Assembly (NCBI RefSeq): GCF_013608025.1
Contig: NZ_VDLV01000006.1
Coordinates: 52,339-89,577 of the forward strand
Direction of reading: 5' to 3'
Origin: Pseudomonas brassicacearum subsp. neoaurantiaca
GTDB taxonomy: Bacteria; Pseudomonadota; Gammaproteobacteria; Pseudomonadales; Pseudomonadaceae
DNA: 37,239 nucleotides
Part shown: in pieces, positions 1 to 8,007 of the stretch
How positions within the stretch are numbered: the stretch's first letter is position 1
Layout: every line of letters starts with the position of its first letter
Translations under genes and position numbers: made by a program
Notes under the pieces: generated by a model
The model's input: the letters and a program-made list of their open reading frames with translations, nothing else
Database searches by the model: none
Told to the model about the DNA's origin: nothing

Positions 1-112
1 AGCGGGGATAAATCCCCTCGCCACAAGAGCCTGTTCTGCCACTTGTAACTGATACCCCGATGCTGTCGTGGCGAGGGAGCTTGCTCCCGCTGGGCTGCGC
101 AGCAGGCCCAAA
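1..112. repeat. REP elements, two copies in opposite orientation
   Basis: Positions 1-24 hold a REP variant in reverse orientation (core GGGGATAAATCCCC, then CTCGCCAC). Positions 68-112 hold a forward copy (GTGGCGAGGGAGCTTGCTCCC then GCTGGGCTGCG). Together they form a diverging pair, the opposite arrangement to the other pairs in this window. They lie just downstream of the type I secretion operon, where REP hairpins usually sit. The short reading frame across them has no protein character. Confidence 0.8.
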
Positions 113-144
113 AAGACCTATCGGGATAAGCCTGACACTCTGCT

Positions 145-1500
145 TCAGAACAAGCTCTGCACCTGCTCCAGCACCGCGCGGTTCATTTGGCCGGTGTGGG
201 TGTGGAGGCTCACATAGCTTTGCAGCATGTCCAGTTTGGTGCTGAGCAAATCCCGGCGGGCCTGGAAGAGTCGTTGCTGGGCGTCGAGGATGTCTACGGT
301 CGAACGCACGCCGCCCTGGAAACCTTTTTCGGTGGAGGTCAGCGCCCGTTGGTTGGATTCCACCGCCCGTTGCATCGCCTTGCTCTTGGCGAACCCCGCC
401 ACCACGCCCAGGTAGTCGGTCTCGATGGACTCGGCCAGTTGCTGACGCTGCACGTCGTAGTCGGACTGGGCGCCGGCCAGTTGCGCCTCGGCCTTGGCCA
501 CCGAAGCGCGCACCGCGCCGCCGCGATACAGCGGGATGTCCAGCTGCACGCCGACGTAATACGAGTCCTGGCGTGGATCGAGTTCCTGGTACTGGCGGGT
601 TTCCCGGCGGGTCAACTGCGTGGTCAGCGACAGCGTCGGATAGTGCCCGGCGCGCTGGCTGTCGGCCTGGGCCTCGGCGACTTTCACGGCCGCCAACCGC
701 GCCGCCAATTCAGGACTGGCTTCGCGGGCGATCGCCGTCCAGTACGGCAAATCCTGCTCCGGCGGGATTGGCGTGCCGGCGGGCAACTCTTCGCGCATCG
801 GCTGGATGTCGTCGATGGGCACGCTCGCCCGCCCAGACAGCGCCCGCAATGCCGCTACGCGGCGCGCCTGGGCTTCGGTTTCCTGGGCCTCCACCAGATC
901 GAGCCGGGCCTGGGCTTCGTCGATGTCGGTGATTGCCCCTTGGCCGCCCTCATAGAGCTTTTTGCTCTGGACGACCAAGCCACGGATCGCGGCTTTTTGC
1001 TGGGCGATCAGCTTGAGTTCGTTCTCGGCCCGGGCCACGTCGAAATAGCCCTTGGCGACCCGATCGAACAAGGCCTGGCCGGCCACATCGAACTGTTGAC
1101 TGCCCAGCGCACCTCGCGCCTTGCCTTCTTGATAAGCCGCCCAGCGCCCCTTGTCATAGAGCGGCTGTTGCGCCGCCAACGTCACGCTGTTCGCCTGGTA
1201 ATCGTTGCTGTTGACGTAGCTTCGATCATCTCCACCATCGGTACGCCCGCCATACCCATAGCGCGACGACAACGACACCTGCGGATAAAGCCCACCCCGA
1301 CCAATCGCCTCTTCCTGGCGCGACGCATCGAAGGCATGGGTCGCGGTTTGCAAGGTCGGGTCGTTGAGGCGCGAAGCGTCGTAGGCGGCGGTCAGGCTCA
1401 GCCCGCCCTCGGCCGCCCAGGCCGGGCCGATCACCGCCCAACTGGTGCACAAGCTCAACAGCACACGGACGCCGTAACGGCAACGGTCGGTCATGCTCAT
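145..1500 (-). CDS. TolC-family outer membrane channel of a type I secretion system (AprF-like)
   Basis: This 451-residue protein has an N-terminal signal peptide (hydrophobic stretch about residues 12-29, ending near AWA-AEGG). It then shows the long Ala/Gln/Glu-rich helical repeats of the TolC/AprF family, arranged as two similar halves. It would form the outer-membrane and periplasmic exit duct of the exporter encoded by the two upstream genes. Its ATG overlaps the stop codon of the HlyD-family gene (ATGA), so the two are translationally coupled. The length fits the family (about 430-480). The assignment to type I secretion rather than drug efflux rests on the neighbouring ABC and HlyD genes. 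No exported substrate gene lies downstream before the window edge. Confidence 0.9.
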   Translation of the reverse strand: MSMTDRCRYGVRVLLSLCTSWAVIGPAWAAEGGLSLTAAYDASRLNDPTLQTATHAFDASRQEEAIGRGGLYPQVSLSSRYGYGGRTDGGDDRSYVNSNDYQANSVTLAAQQPLYDKGRWAAYQEGKARGALGSQQFDVAGQALFDRVAKGYFDVARAENELKLIAQQKAAIRGLVVQSKKLYEGGQGAITDIDEAQARLDLVEAQETEAQARRVAALRALSGRASVPIDDIQPMREELPAGTPIPPEQDLPYWTAIAREASPELAARLAAVKVAEAQADSQRAGHYPTLSLTTQLTRRETRQYQELDPRQDSYYVGVQLDIPLYRGGAVRASVAKAEAQLAGAQSDYDVQRQQLAESIETDYLGVVAGFAKSKAMQRAVESNQRALTSTEKGFQGGVRSTVDILDAQQRLFQARRDLLSTKLDMLQSYVSLHTHTGQMNRAVLEQVQSLF

Positions 1501-2867
1501 TCCTCTTTGAAGGCAGCCAGCAAGCGTTCGCGCAACGGTTTCATCAGGTAGTTCATCAAGGTGCGCTCACCCGTCACCACGGTGACATCGGCGAGCATGC
1601 CGGGGCGCACCAGCAGCCCGGCGTCCTGCAGCGAGACAACGGTCTCGGCGGGAATCTCGACCTTGGCGGAGAAGTACGGCTGGTGGGTCTGCTGGTCGAT
1701 CAACTGATCCGCCGACACGGTGGTGACCGTGCCGGTCACGGTCGGCGTATCCACCCGTTGCAGCGCGGTGAAATGCACGTGCACCGGCAACCCGGGGCGC
1801 AGTTTGTTGGCCATCAGCGGCTCGAAACGCGCAGTGATCGCCATCGGTGCGTCCAGTGGCACCACTTGCATCAGCGTCTGCCCGGCCTGGGCAACGCCTC
1901 CCACCGTGTGGATGGCCAAGTCCATGACCTGCCCCGCCACGGGCGCGCGGATCGCGCCGTTGTCGACTTCGAACTGCAAGGCTCGGATCTGATCGGCGTA
2001 GCCCGCGGCCTCGGCCGAGACCTCGCTGAGCTGGGTTTCAGCGTCACGACGAAATTCCTGCTGCGCCTGCAAGGCCTTGAGCCGACTTTCATTGATGGCC
2101 TGGCGGGTGCGACCGACATCGCCCACACCCGAAGCGATCTGCCCGGCCAGTTGCGCCGCGTTGCGCTCGGCCTCGAAAAGCTTGTTGCGCGGCACATAGC
2201 CTTCCCGGGCCAGGTCACGCAGGCCGACGAGCTCCTGCTGCTGGAACCGCATCTGCGCATCGTAGTTGCGCTTGACCCCTTCATAGCCCTGCAACTGCTG
2301 CTGCAAGGCGCCGATTTCATGCTCGATGATCTGCAAGCGACTGCCCAGCTCCGCGCGACGGGTCATGAACAGCTGGCTCTGAAGGGCCATGGCCGCTTTG
2401 ACGCGGGGCTCGTCGGCGCGCTCCAGCAGTTGCTGCGGCCATTGGATCTCCGGTGCGCCCAAACGCTCGGCCATCAACCGCGCCTCGATGCTGCGATCGT
2501 TGAGCAGCTTGCCCAGGGTCACGTCCAACTGCGATTGCGCCTGCACGGTGTTGAGCTGCACCAACAACTGCCCCTGGTTGACGCGGTCACCGTCACTGAC
2601 CAGCAGCTTTTCCACGACCCCGCCAACCAGCGATTGCACGGCTTTGCGTTCACCCGCCACCACCACCGTGCCGCTGCCCACCACACCCTGGTCGAGCGGC
2701 GCCAGGCACGCCCACAGCAGAAAGCCGCCCAAGGTCAGCGCCAGGAAAATCACGCCGTAGCGCGCCGCCCCGCCCGCATCGGTGCTGGCGCTGGGCAATG
2801 TGTTGCTGCTGAGTACACTCAGGCCATGCTCACCGTGGGCCGGTGCGGCCGATTTCAAATCACGCAT
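1497..2867 (-). CDS. HlyD-family type I secretion periplasmic adaptor (AprE-like)
   Basis: This 456-residue membrane fusion protein has a short cytoplasmic N terminus, one membrane segment at about residues 38-56, a biotinyl-lipoyl-like half motif (VVEKLLVSDGDRVNQGQLLV), a long coiled-coil region and the returning half motif (GAIRAPVAGQVMDLAIHTVGG). The C-terminal beta domain ends in the MNYLMKPLRERL region typical of AprE/PrtE proteins. It bridges the inner-membrane ABC exporter and the TolC-type channel. It starts 8 bases inside the end of the ABC gene and overlaps the channel gene at its stop, so the three genes form a tight operon. Confidence 0.92.
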   Translation of the reverse strand: MRDLKSAAPAHGEHGLSVLSSNTLPSASTDAGGAARYGVIFLALTLGGFLLWACLAPLDQGVVGSGTVVVAGERKAVQSLVGGVVEKLLVSDGDRVNQGQLLVQLNTVQAQSQLDVTLGKLLNDRSIEARLMAERLGAPEIQWPQQLLERADEPRVKAAMALQSQLFMTRRAELGSRLQIIEHEIGALQQQLQGYEGVKRNYDAQMRFQQQELVGLRDLAREGYVPRNKLFEAERNAAQLAGQIASGVGDVGRTRQAINESRLKALQAQQEFRRDAETQLSEVSAEAAGYADQIRALQFEVDNGAIRAPVAGQVMDLAIHTVGGVAQAGQTLMQVVPLDAPMAITARFEPLMANKLRPGLPVHVHFTALQRVDTPTVTGTVTTVSADQLIDQQTHQPYFSAKVEIPAETVVSLQDAGLLVRPGMLADVTVVTGERTLMNYLMKPLRERLLAAFKEE

Positions 2868-4581
2868 CCTTGCTTGCCTCCCGCACAGCCGCCGGCCTCG
2901 GTCCCGGCATCAGCGCCTTGAGCACTCGGTCCCGCGGGCCAAACGCTTGTTGAGTGCCGTCCTTCAGCACGAGGATGTGATCGACCACCGCCAGCACGTT
3001 GGGCCGATGGGTGATCAACACAACGGTACTGCCGGCAGCCTTGAGCACGCCGATGGCCTGCACCAGCGCCAGTTCTCCGGCTTCATCCAGGTTGGAATTG
3101 GGCTCGTCGAGCACGATCAGCGACGGGCTGCCATACAGCGCGCGGGCCAGGCCCAGGCGCTGCTTCTGGCCGCCGGACAAGCCAAGCCCGCCAGGCCCCA
3201 ACGGCGTGTCGTAGCCCTTGGGAAATCGCAGGATCATTTCGTGGATGCCCGCGTGACGGCTGGCGGCGATGATCTTGTCGGCGTCCTGCTCGCCGAAACG
3301 GGCGATGTTGTCGGCGACGCTGCCATCGAACAGCTCGATGTCCTGGGGCAGATAACCAAGGTACGGCCCCAGCGCATCATGGGACCACTGGCTGATCTCG
3401 GCATCGTCCAGGCGCACCGATCCACCGATGGCCGGCCACACGCCGACCAGCACGCGAGCCAAGGTTGACTTGCCGCTGGCACTGGGACCCACCACCGCGA
3501 GCACTTCGCCCTTGCCCAGGCTGAAATTGATGCCCCGCAAGATCGGCTGCGTCGCCCCGGGCGGTCCCACATACACTTGTTCCAGGCGTACCGCGCCGGT
3601 CGGCGGCGGCAATGGCATGCGCAAGCGGTCGCGAGGGTGTTGCGCCAACAGTTGGCTCAGGCGCTGGTAACTCTGGCGGCCGCTGTTGAATTGCTTCCAC
3701 GAGCCAATGGCGATTTCCACCGGCGCCAGGGCGCGCCCCAACAACAGCGACATGGCGATCATCATGCCCGCCGACAACTGCCCTTCGAGCACCAGGAGCG
3801 CGCCCAATCCCAAGGCCAGGGATTGCCCGGAAATCCGCACGAACCGCGTCGCCGAGGTGATGCGCGCGCCGCGATCACTGGCATGGGCCTGCGCCGCAAT
3901 GATGCGTTGCTGCAGCATGCTCCAACGTTGGCGCAGCGGCCCGAGCATCCCCAGGGCCTGGATGACTTCGGCGTTCTGCAGCGTGCTGTTGACGTAGATC
4001 GACGACTGCACCCCTAGCCGGTTGGCCTCCCCCAGGCGCCCTCGGGTTGCCAACTCGCCCCACAGCGCCAGGCCGATCAGCGTCAAGGCGAGCACCAGGG
4101 TCAGCACGCCGAACCATGGGTGGAAGATGAACGCCACCAGCAGGAAGATCGGCAGCCACGGGGCGTCGAGCAAGGCGATCAGGCCCTGGCCGGTAATCAG
4201 TTGTCGCAAGGTGGCAAGGTCGATGAGCACTTGCGCCGGGTTGGCGTTGTGCTCGCGCAAGCTGCGGGCAAACGCCGCGTCGAAGACCCGCTCGCCCAAG
4301 GCGTCGTCCAGCCCGGCGCTCATGCGAATCATCACCTCGCCACGCACCCACTCGATCAGGGCACTGAACATGAACAGCCCGAGGGCGATCAAGGTCAGCA
4401 TGAACAAGGTGGTTTCGTTACGACTGGTGAGGACTCGGTCATAGACCTGCATCATGTAGAGCGACGGCACCAGCACCAGCAGATTGATCACGCCACTGAA
4501 CAGCGCCAGGGACCAGAACACCCGGCGATAACTCAACAACGCGGCGTCAATGTCGTGCCGTGGATCAAGGAGCAAACCCAT
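2860..4581 (-). CDS. Type I secretion ABC permease/ATPase (AprD-like)
   Basis: This 573-residue fused exporter has an N-terminal membrane domain (helices within about residues 20-290) and a C-terminal ATPase. The Walker A motif GPSASGKST is at about 365-373, the signature LSGGQ at 468-472 and Walker B LIVLDEP at 488-494, with an H-loop in VLITHRP. It has no N-terminal C39 peptidase domain, so it belongs to the AprD/PrtD class that exports RTX-like proteins with uncleaved C-terminal signals, not bacteriocins with leader peptides. It is the first gene of the exporter operon. The region upstream of the start has no clear Shine-Dalgarno sequence. Confidence 0.92.
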   Translation of the reverse strand: MGLLLDPRHDIDAALLSYRRVFWSLALFSGVINLLVLVPSLYMMQVYDRVLTSRNETTLFMLTLIALGLFMFSALIEWVRGEVMIRMSAGLDDALGERVFDAAFARSLREHNANPAQVLIDLATLRQLITGQGLIALLDAPWLPIFLLVAFIFHPWFGVLTLVLALTLIGLALWGELATRGRLGEANRLGVQSSIYVNSTLQNAEVIQALGMLGPLRQRWSMLQQRIIAAQAHASDRGARITSATRFVRISGQSLALGLGALLVLEGQLSAGMMIAMSLLLGRALAPVEIAIGSWKQFNSGRQSYQRLSQLLAQHPRDRLRMPLPPPTGAVRLEQVYVGPPGATQPILRGINFSLGKGEVLAVVGPSASGKSTLARVLVGVWPAIGGSVRLDDAEISQWSHDALGPYLGYLPQDIELFDGSVADNIARFGEQDADKIIAASRHAGIHEMILRFPKGYDTPLGPGGLGLSGGQKQRLGLARALYGSPSLIVLDEPNSNLDEAGELALVQAIGVLKAAGSTVVLITHRPNVLAVVDHILVLKDGTQQAFGPRDRVLKALMPGPRPAAVREASKDA

Positions 4582-4809
4582 AGAGTGTCAACCCGCAAAA
4601 GAAATAACGGTCCCGGTGCAATCCATGCGAGTCATTCGCCCGAAGGCGTCAAAAAAAGAGCGTCATCCTGCTGACATTGTCGCCATCTGTGGCGAACTCC
4701 ACCCGTACGGGCGCCAACTACTGACAACGCAGCCAAGGGTAAGTGCCAGAGGGGAATGAGGGATTTACGGGGGACGCTGAAAAAAGCGGGGGCTGAGACG
4801 CAGGTTCCC
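4582..4809. promoter_or_regulatory. Gene-free region upstream of the type I secretion operon, with a dyad
   Basis: About 230 bases contain no gene. The most regular structure is a perfect dyad, TCGCCA-TCTG-TGGCGA at 4680-4695, followed by the palindrome CCCGTACGGG at 4702-4711. It lies about 100 bases upstream of the exporter ATG and could be an operator or simply a hairpin. No convincing -35/-10 pair was found. Confidence 0.3.
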
Positions 4810-4898
4810 TGTGGAGCGAGCTTGCTCGCGATGGCGTCGGGTCAGTGGCTGGGATTTGACTGCCACACCGCTATCGCGAGCAAGCTCGCTCCCACAGG
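4810..4898. repeat. REP inverted pair (GGAGCGAGCTTGCTCGCGA family)
   Basis: A forward copy (TGTGGAGCGAGCTTGCTCGCG) and a reverse copy (CGCGAGCAAGCTCGCTCCCAC) flank a short spacer, and the whole could fold into one long hairpin. It lies between the stop of the permease gene and the upstream region of the secretion operon, both on the minus strand. It could attenuate read-through between them. Confidence 0.9.
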
Positions 4899-4907
4899 AT
4901 TGTAGTG

Positions 4908-6308
4908 TTAACCCAGAGACACCGCCTCTTCAGGCTGCGGCGATTGCCGCGAGGTCACCAGCCCGACAAAGGAAATGACCAAAGCCAGGCCAAGGGTGGT
5001 GCTCACCTCGCTGCGGTGTTCGGGCGTCACCATCATCACCGCCAGGGCTGCGCAGATGAACACGATCACCGCCCAGGTGAGCCACGGGAACAACCACATG
5101 CGAAAGCCCAGCTCAACGCCTTGTCGAACCAACTTGCGGCGCATGCGCAACTGCGACACAGCAATCGCCAGGTACACCAGCAGCGCGATGGCGCCGGAGC
5201 TGGCGAGCAGGAATTGGAACAACCCGGCCGGCATGAAATAGCTGAACACGGTGATGCCCAACCCCAACACCGTGCTGGCAATCACCGCGGCCCTGGGCAC
5301 CCCAGCGGACGAGGTCACTTCCAGCGCCCTCGGCGCATCGCCACGCCGGCCCAGGGAATAGAGCATGCGCGAGGCAATGTAGATCGAGGAATTCATGCAA
5401 CTGGCCACGGCGATCAGCACCACCACGTCCACCATGAATTTTGCGTGGGGAATGTTCATCAGCTCCAAGGCGCGCTGATAGGAACCCACCGACGCCAGCA
5501 GCGGATCGTTCCACGGCACCACGGAAATCACCACGAAGATCGACAGCAAATAGAAAACGCCGATGCGCCAGATCACCGAGCGGGTGGCCTTGGCAATGTT
5601 CTGTGCGGGGTTGCTGGATTCGGCGGCGGCAATGGTCACTGCTTCCGTGCCGATGAAGCTGAACATGATAGTAATGAAGGCCCCGACCACGGCCGACAAG
5701 CCATTGGGCGCGAAGCCGCCATATTCCTCCATCAAGCGACTCAAGCCGCTGGCCTCGCGCTCGGGAATCCAACCCATCAGGACCGCGAAGCCCAGGGAAA
5801 TGAAACCGATGATCGCCACCACCTTGGCCATGGCGAACCAGAACTCGAACTCACCGTACTTGGACACGCTGAACAGGTTCGTCACGGCCAGGGCGATGAT
5901 CGACACCGAGGCGAACAGCCACGCATCGACTGCAGGAAACCACTGGTTCAGTACGTGGCCGGCGGCCAGTGCTTCGATGGGAATCACCAACACCCAGAAC
6001 CACCAATACAACCAACCGATGGTGAAGCCGGCCCAGCGTCCGATCGCTTGGTCGGCGTAGGTGGAAAACGAACCGGTGTCCGGTCGGGCGACTGCCATCT
6101 CGCCGAGCATGCGCATGACAAGCACCACCAGCAAACCGGAGAAAAGATACGCCAGCATCACCGCCGGGCCTGCGGCGGCGATGGCATGGCCCGATCCGAC
6201 GAACAAGCCTGCGCCGATAATCCCGGCAATTGAGAGCATGGTGACGTGACGCGGCTTGAAGCCCTGCGCCAGGTGGCCGTTCGAATCCTTGAAGGTCGGG
6301 CTGGTCAT
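4908..6308 (-). CDS. Amino acid permease of the APC family, GABA-permease-like
   Basis: This inner-membrane amino acid:proton symporter has 466 residues and about 12 hydrophobic helices. The hallmark first-helix motif AGIIGAGLFVGSG (residues 28-40) and the preceding LAQGFKPRHVTMLS segment are typical of GabP and close APC permeases. The conserved EAVTIAAAESSNPAQNI segment is also present. An ATG 34 codons further upstream (6410) is open, but the sequence from 6308 (MTSPTFKDSNGHLAQGF) matches family N termini and has a weak purine-rich site (AAGAGAA) before it. The substrate is inferred from similarity to GabP; proline, beta-alanine or another small amino acid is possible. No GABA catabolic genes are adjacent. 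Confidence 0.85.
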   Translation of the reverse strand: MTSPTFKDSNGHLAQGFKPRHVTMLSIAGIIGAGLFVGSGHAIAAAGPAVMLAYLFSGLLVVLVMRMLGEMAVARPDTGSFSTYADQAIGRWAGFTIGWLYWWFWVLVIPIEALAAGHVLNQWFPAVDAWLFASVSIIALAVTNLFSVSKYGEFEFWFAMAKVVAIIGFISLGFAVLMGWIPEREASGLSRLMEEYGGFAPNGLSAVVGAFITIMFSFIGTEAVTIAAAESSNPAQNIAKATRSVIWRIGVFYLLSIFVVISVVPWNDPLLASVGSYQRALELMNIPHAKFMVDVVVLIAVASCMNSSIYIASRMLYSLGRRGDAPRALEVTSSAGVPRAAVIASTVLGLGITVFSYFMPAGLFQFLLASSGAIALLVYLAIAVSQLRMRRKLVRQGVELGFRMWLFPWLTWAVIVFICAALAVMMVTPEHRSEVSTTLGLALVISFVGLVTSRQSPQPEEAVSLG

Positions 6309-6536
6309 GGTTTTTGTTCTCTTATTCGACATTGAGGCGTGTCGAAGGACGGCTGGTGCGTTTGGTTTTCGCTCCTCCTGAAAGCGGCACACCCTGGATG
6401 TCTGATCCAATCCCTCGCGAATTTGGCTCTGCGGTAAAAAGTCGAGCCACGTTACCCGCCTACACTCCCGGGTTAGTTACCTGGGAACGCCGCCTTTTTG
6501 CCTGATCTCGCCAACAGCGACATGGCGTTTTGCCCG

Positions 6537-7184
6537 TTATACCGGCTCTGCGCCGAGGGTTTCAGCCATGCGGACCAAATCGGCAAAGGACTTGGCGTGC
6601 ATTTTCTTCATGGCGTGGGCGCGATGGATTTTCACGGTGATTTCACTCAAGTTCATCTGCCCGGCAATCTGCTTGTTCATCAGGCCTTTCGCAGCGAGGG
6701 ACATGACCTCTTTCTCACGTGCTGTCAGCGACTGATAACGGGCATGCAGGTCCGAGAGCTGGCGCTCGACGTTCCTGCGCTTCACATCGGCTTGAAGCGC
6801 GGCTGACACCGCATCGAGCAAGTCCTGCTCGCGGAAGGGTTTCGCCAGGAAGTCCACGGCCCCCGCCTTCATCGCCTTGACGGACATCTCGATATCGCCG
6901 TGACCGGTGATGAAGATGATGGGAATCCTGATATTCGCCGCCGCCAACTGGCTCTGGAAATCGAGGCCGCTACTGCCTTGCAACCGGACATCGAGCACCA
7001 GGCAACTGGCAATATCAGACCGGGGCCACTGGAGAAACTCTGCGGTGGACGCGAACGTCTCGACGCGTATGCCAACAGAGCGCAAAAGATTGCTCAGCGC
7101 ATTACGAATGGAGGCGTCATCATCGATGACGAACACTACGGAACTGTCGCTGCCCGGCTCATTGGATTTGGAATTGCCGCTCAT
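6537..7184 (-). CDS. FixJ/NarL-type two-component response regulator
   Basis: This 215-residue regulator has an N-terminal receiver domain (acidic cluster D21-D23, phosphoacceptor D65 in LVLDVRLQG, conserved Thr in ITGHGD, Lys in LAKPF). A C-terminal LuxR-type helix-turn-helix follows (LTAREKEVMSLAAKGLMNKQ then SEITVKIHRAHAMKKM). A good ribosome binding site (GAGGGG) precedes the ATG. It lies downstream of the LRAT-domain gene and the giant hybrid sensor on the same strand, so it is the likely phosphorylation partner of that histidine kinase. It probably acts at promoters in this locus, but its DNA site is unproven. Confidence 0.9.
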   Translation of the reverse strand: MSGNSKSNEPGSDSSVVFVIDDDASIRNALSNLLRSVGIRVETFASTAEFLQWPRSDIASCLVLDVRLQGSSGLDFQSQLAAANIRIPIIFITGHGDIEMSVKAMKAGAVDFLAKPFREQDLLDAVSAALQADVKRRNVERQLSDLHARYQSLTAREKEVMSLAAKGLMNKQIAGQMNLSEITVKIHRAHAMKKMHAKSFADLVRMAETLGAEPV

Positions 7185-7263
7185 GCACGTCCCCTCGCGT
7201 AATAGACAAAAAATTCTAGCACAGCGCCTTCAGCCCCAACGCGTGCCACGCCTGATCCAGGCG

Positions 7264-7866
7264 CTACGCGACAAGGTTGTCTCCCAAGGCCGTAATCGAT
7301 GCAAAAAACTCCCGTGGACGACGCCAGCAAGCATTGAGTTGCACGCTGTAGCTTTTCCCGGTCAGGCACCATGTGCAGAAATGTTCGCAGTTATTGGAGA
7401 ACAGCCGGTATTGGTTTTCTCCCAGTCTCGAACGCGCCCGATGGACAATTTCACCGGCACGATACCGGGCAGCCTCGCGAACTATCCATACCGGCTTGCC
7501 GCTGGCGAAACGTTCAAGATCGGTGACTTCGATCGGCCCCGCCTTCAGCGAGCCACTGAGCCCCGAATAGTGAGCGACTTTTCCGTCGCCCAGGTAGATG
7601 CCGTGATGCAGATAGAACCGGCGCGGGCTCACCAGATGCGCACCCAACGGCACCTGGCCGGCGGCCATGATATCGACCGGCTCCAACGAGACATTCGCCA
7701 AAGCGCCGGGCTGCCCAGCGCACTGGCGAGGCTCCAGGGACAGGCAGCCTGACGACATGGGCACGCTCAAACGATAAAAAACATTCGTGGTGATCAGCGC
7801 CAGGCAAATAAGCACTATTGAACGAAGGGACGAAAATTCGTCCGCTGCGATGGCTGTCAGTTTCAT
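7264..7866 (-). CDS. LRAT-domain (NlpC/P60-related) membrane-anchored protein
   Basis: This 200-residue protein has one hydrophobic segment near the N terminus (about residues 16-33) and a C-terminal LRAT-like domain. The signature is present: HHGIYLGDGKVAHYSG, with His at about 88 and a second His at 99, and SNNCEHFCTW, with the nucleophilic Cys at about 160. Family members are thiol acyltransferases or phospholipases acting on lipids. The start at 7866 has a Shine-Dalgarno GGAG with a 9-base gap. A longer frame from 7923 has none. The gene lies between a histidine kinase gene and a response regulator gene on the same strand, which is unusual. The substrate is unknown. Confidence 0.8.
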   Translation of the reverse strand: MKLTAIAADEFSSLRSIVLICLALITTNVFYRLSVPMSSGCLSLEPRQCAGQPGALANVSLEPVDIMAAGQVPLGAHLVSPRRFYLHHGIYLGDGKVAHYSGLSGSLKAGPIEVTDLERFASGKPVWIVREAARYRAGEIVHRARSRLGENQYRLFSNNCEHFCTWCLTGKSYSVQLNACWRRPREFFASITALGDNLVA

Positions 7867-7964
7867 TGCCAGATACTCCGCAACCCGTGCAACGACTGTA
7901 TCGCGCGGGTTGGCGGGGATCATTTGTACGAGGGATTGGCTCGCTGATCGATTGATATGCGCTC

Positions 7965-7978
7965 GGTAAACCTAGGTA
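7965..7978 (-). promoter_or_regulatory. Candidate regulator box upstream of the LRAT gene
   Basis: Read on the minus strand this is TACCTAGGTTTACC, matching TACCTGCGTATACC from the sensor/receiver intergenic region at 11 of 14 positions. It lies about 100 bases upstream of the LRAT start codon. It is assigned by comparison with the two stronger boxes at 13832-13847 and 14319-14334. Confidence 0.4.
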
Positions 7979-8007
7979 TGAGCGCCTCTTGGCAATTCGC
8001 TTGGTCA

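Noticed and set aside
187..1551. 454-codon open frame antisense to the TolC-like gene
   Set aside because: It is the mirror of a well-supported gene in high-GC DNA and has a His/Arg/Gly-rich composition with no domain pattern. The same applies to long antisense frames at 1683-2921, 4905-6233, 25165-26226 and 27093-28271.
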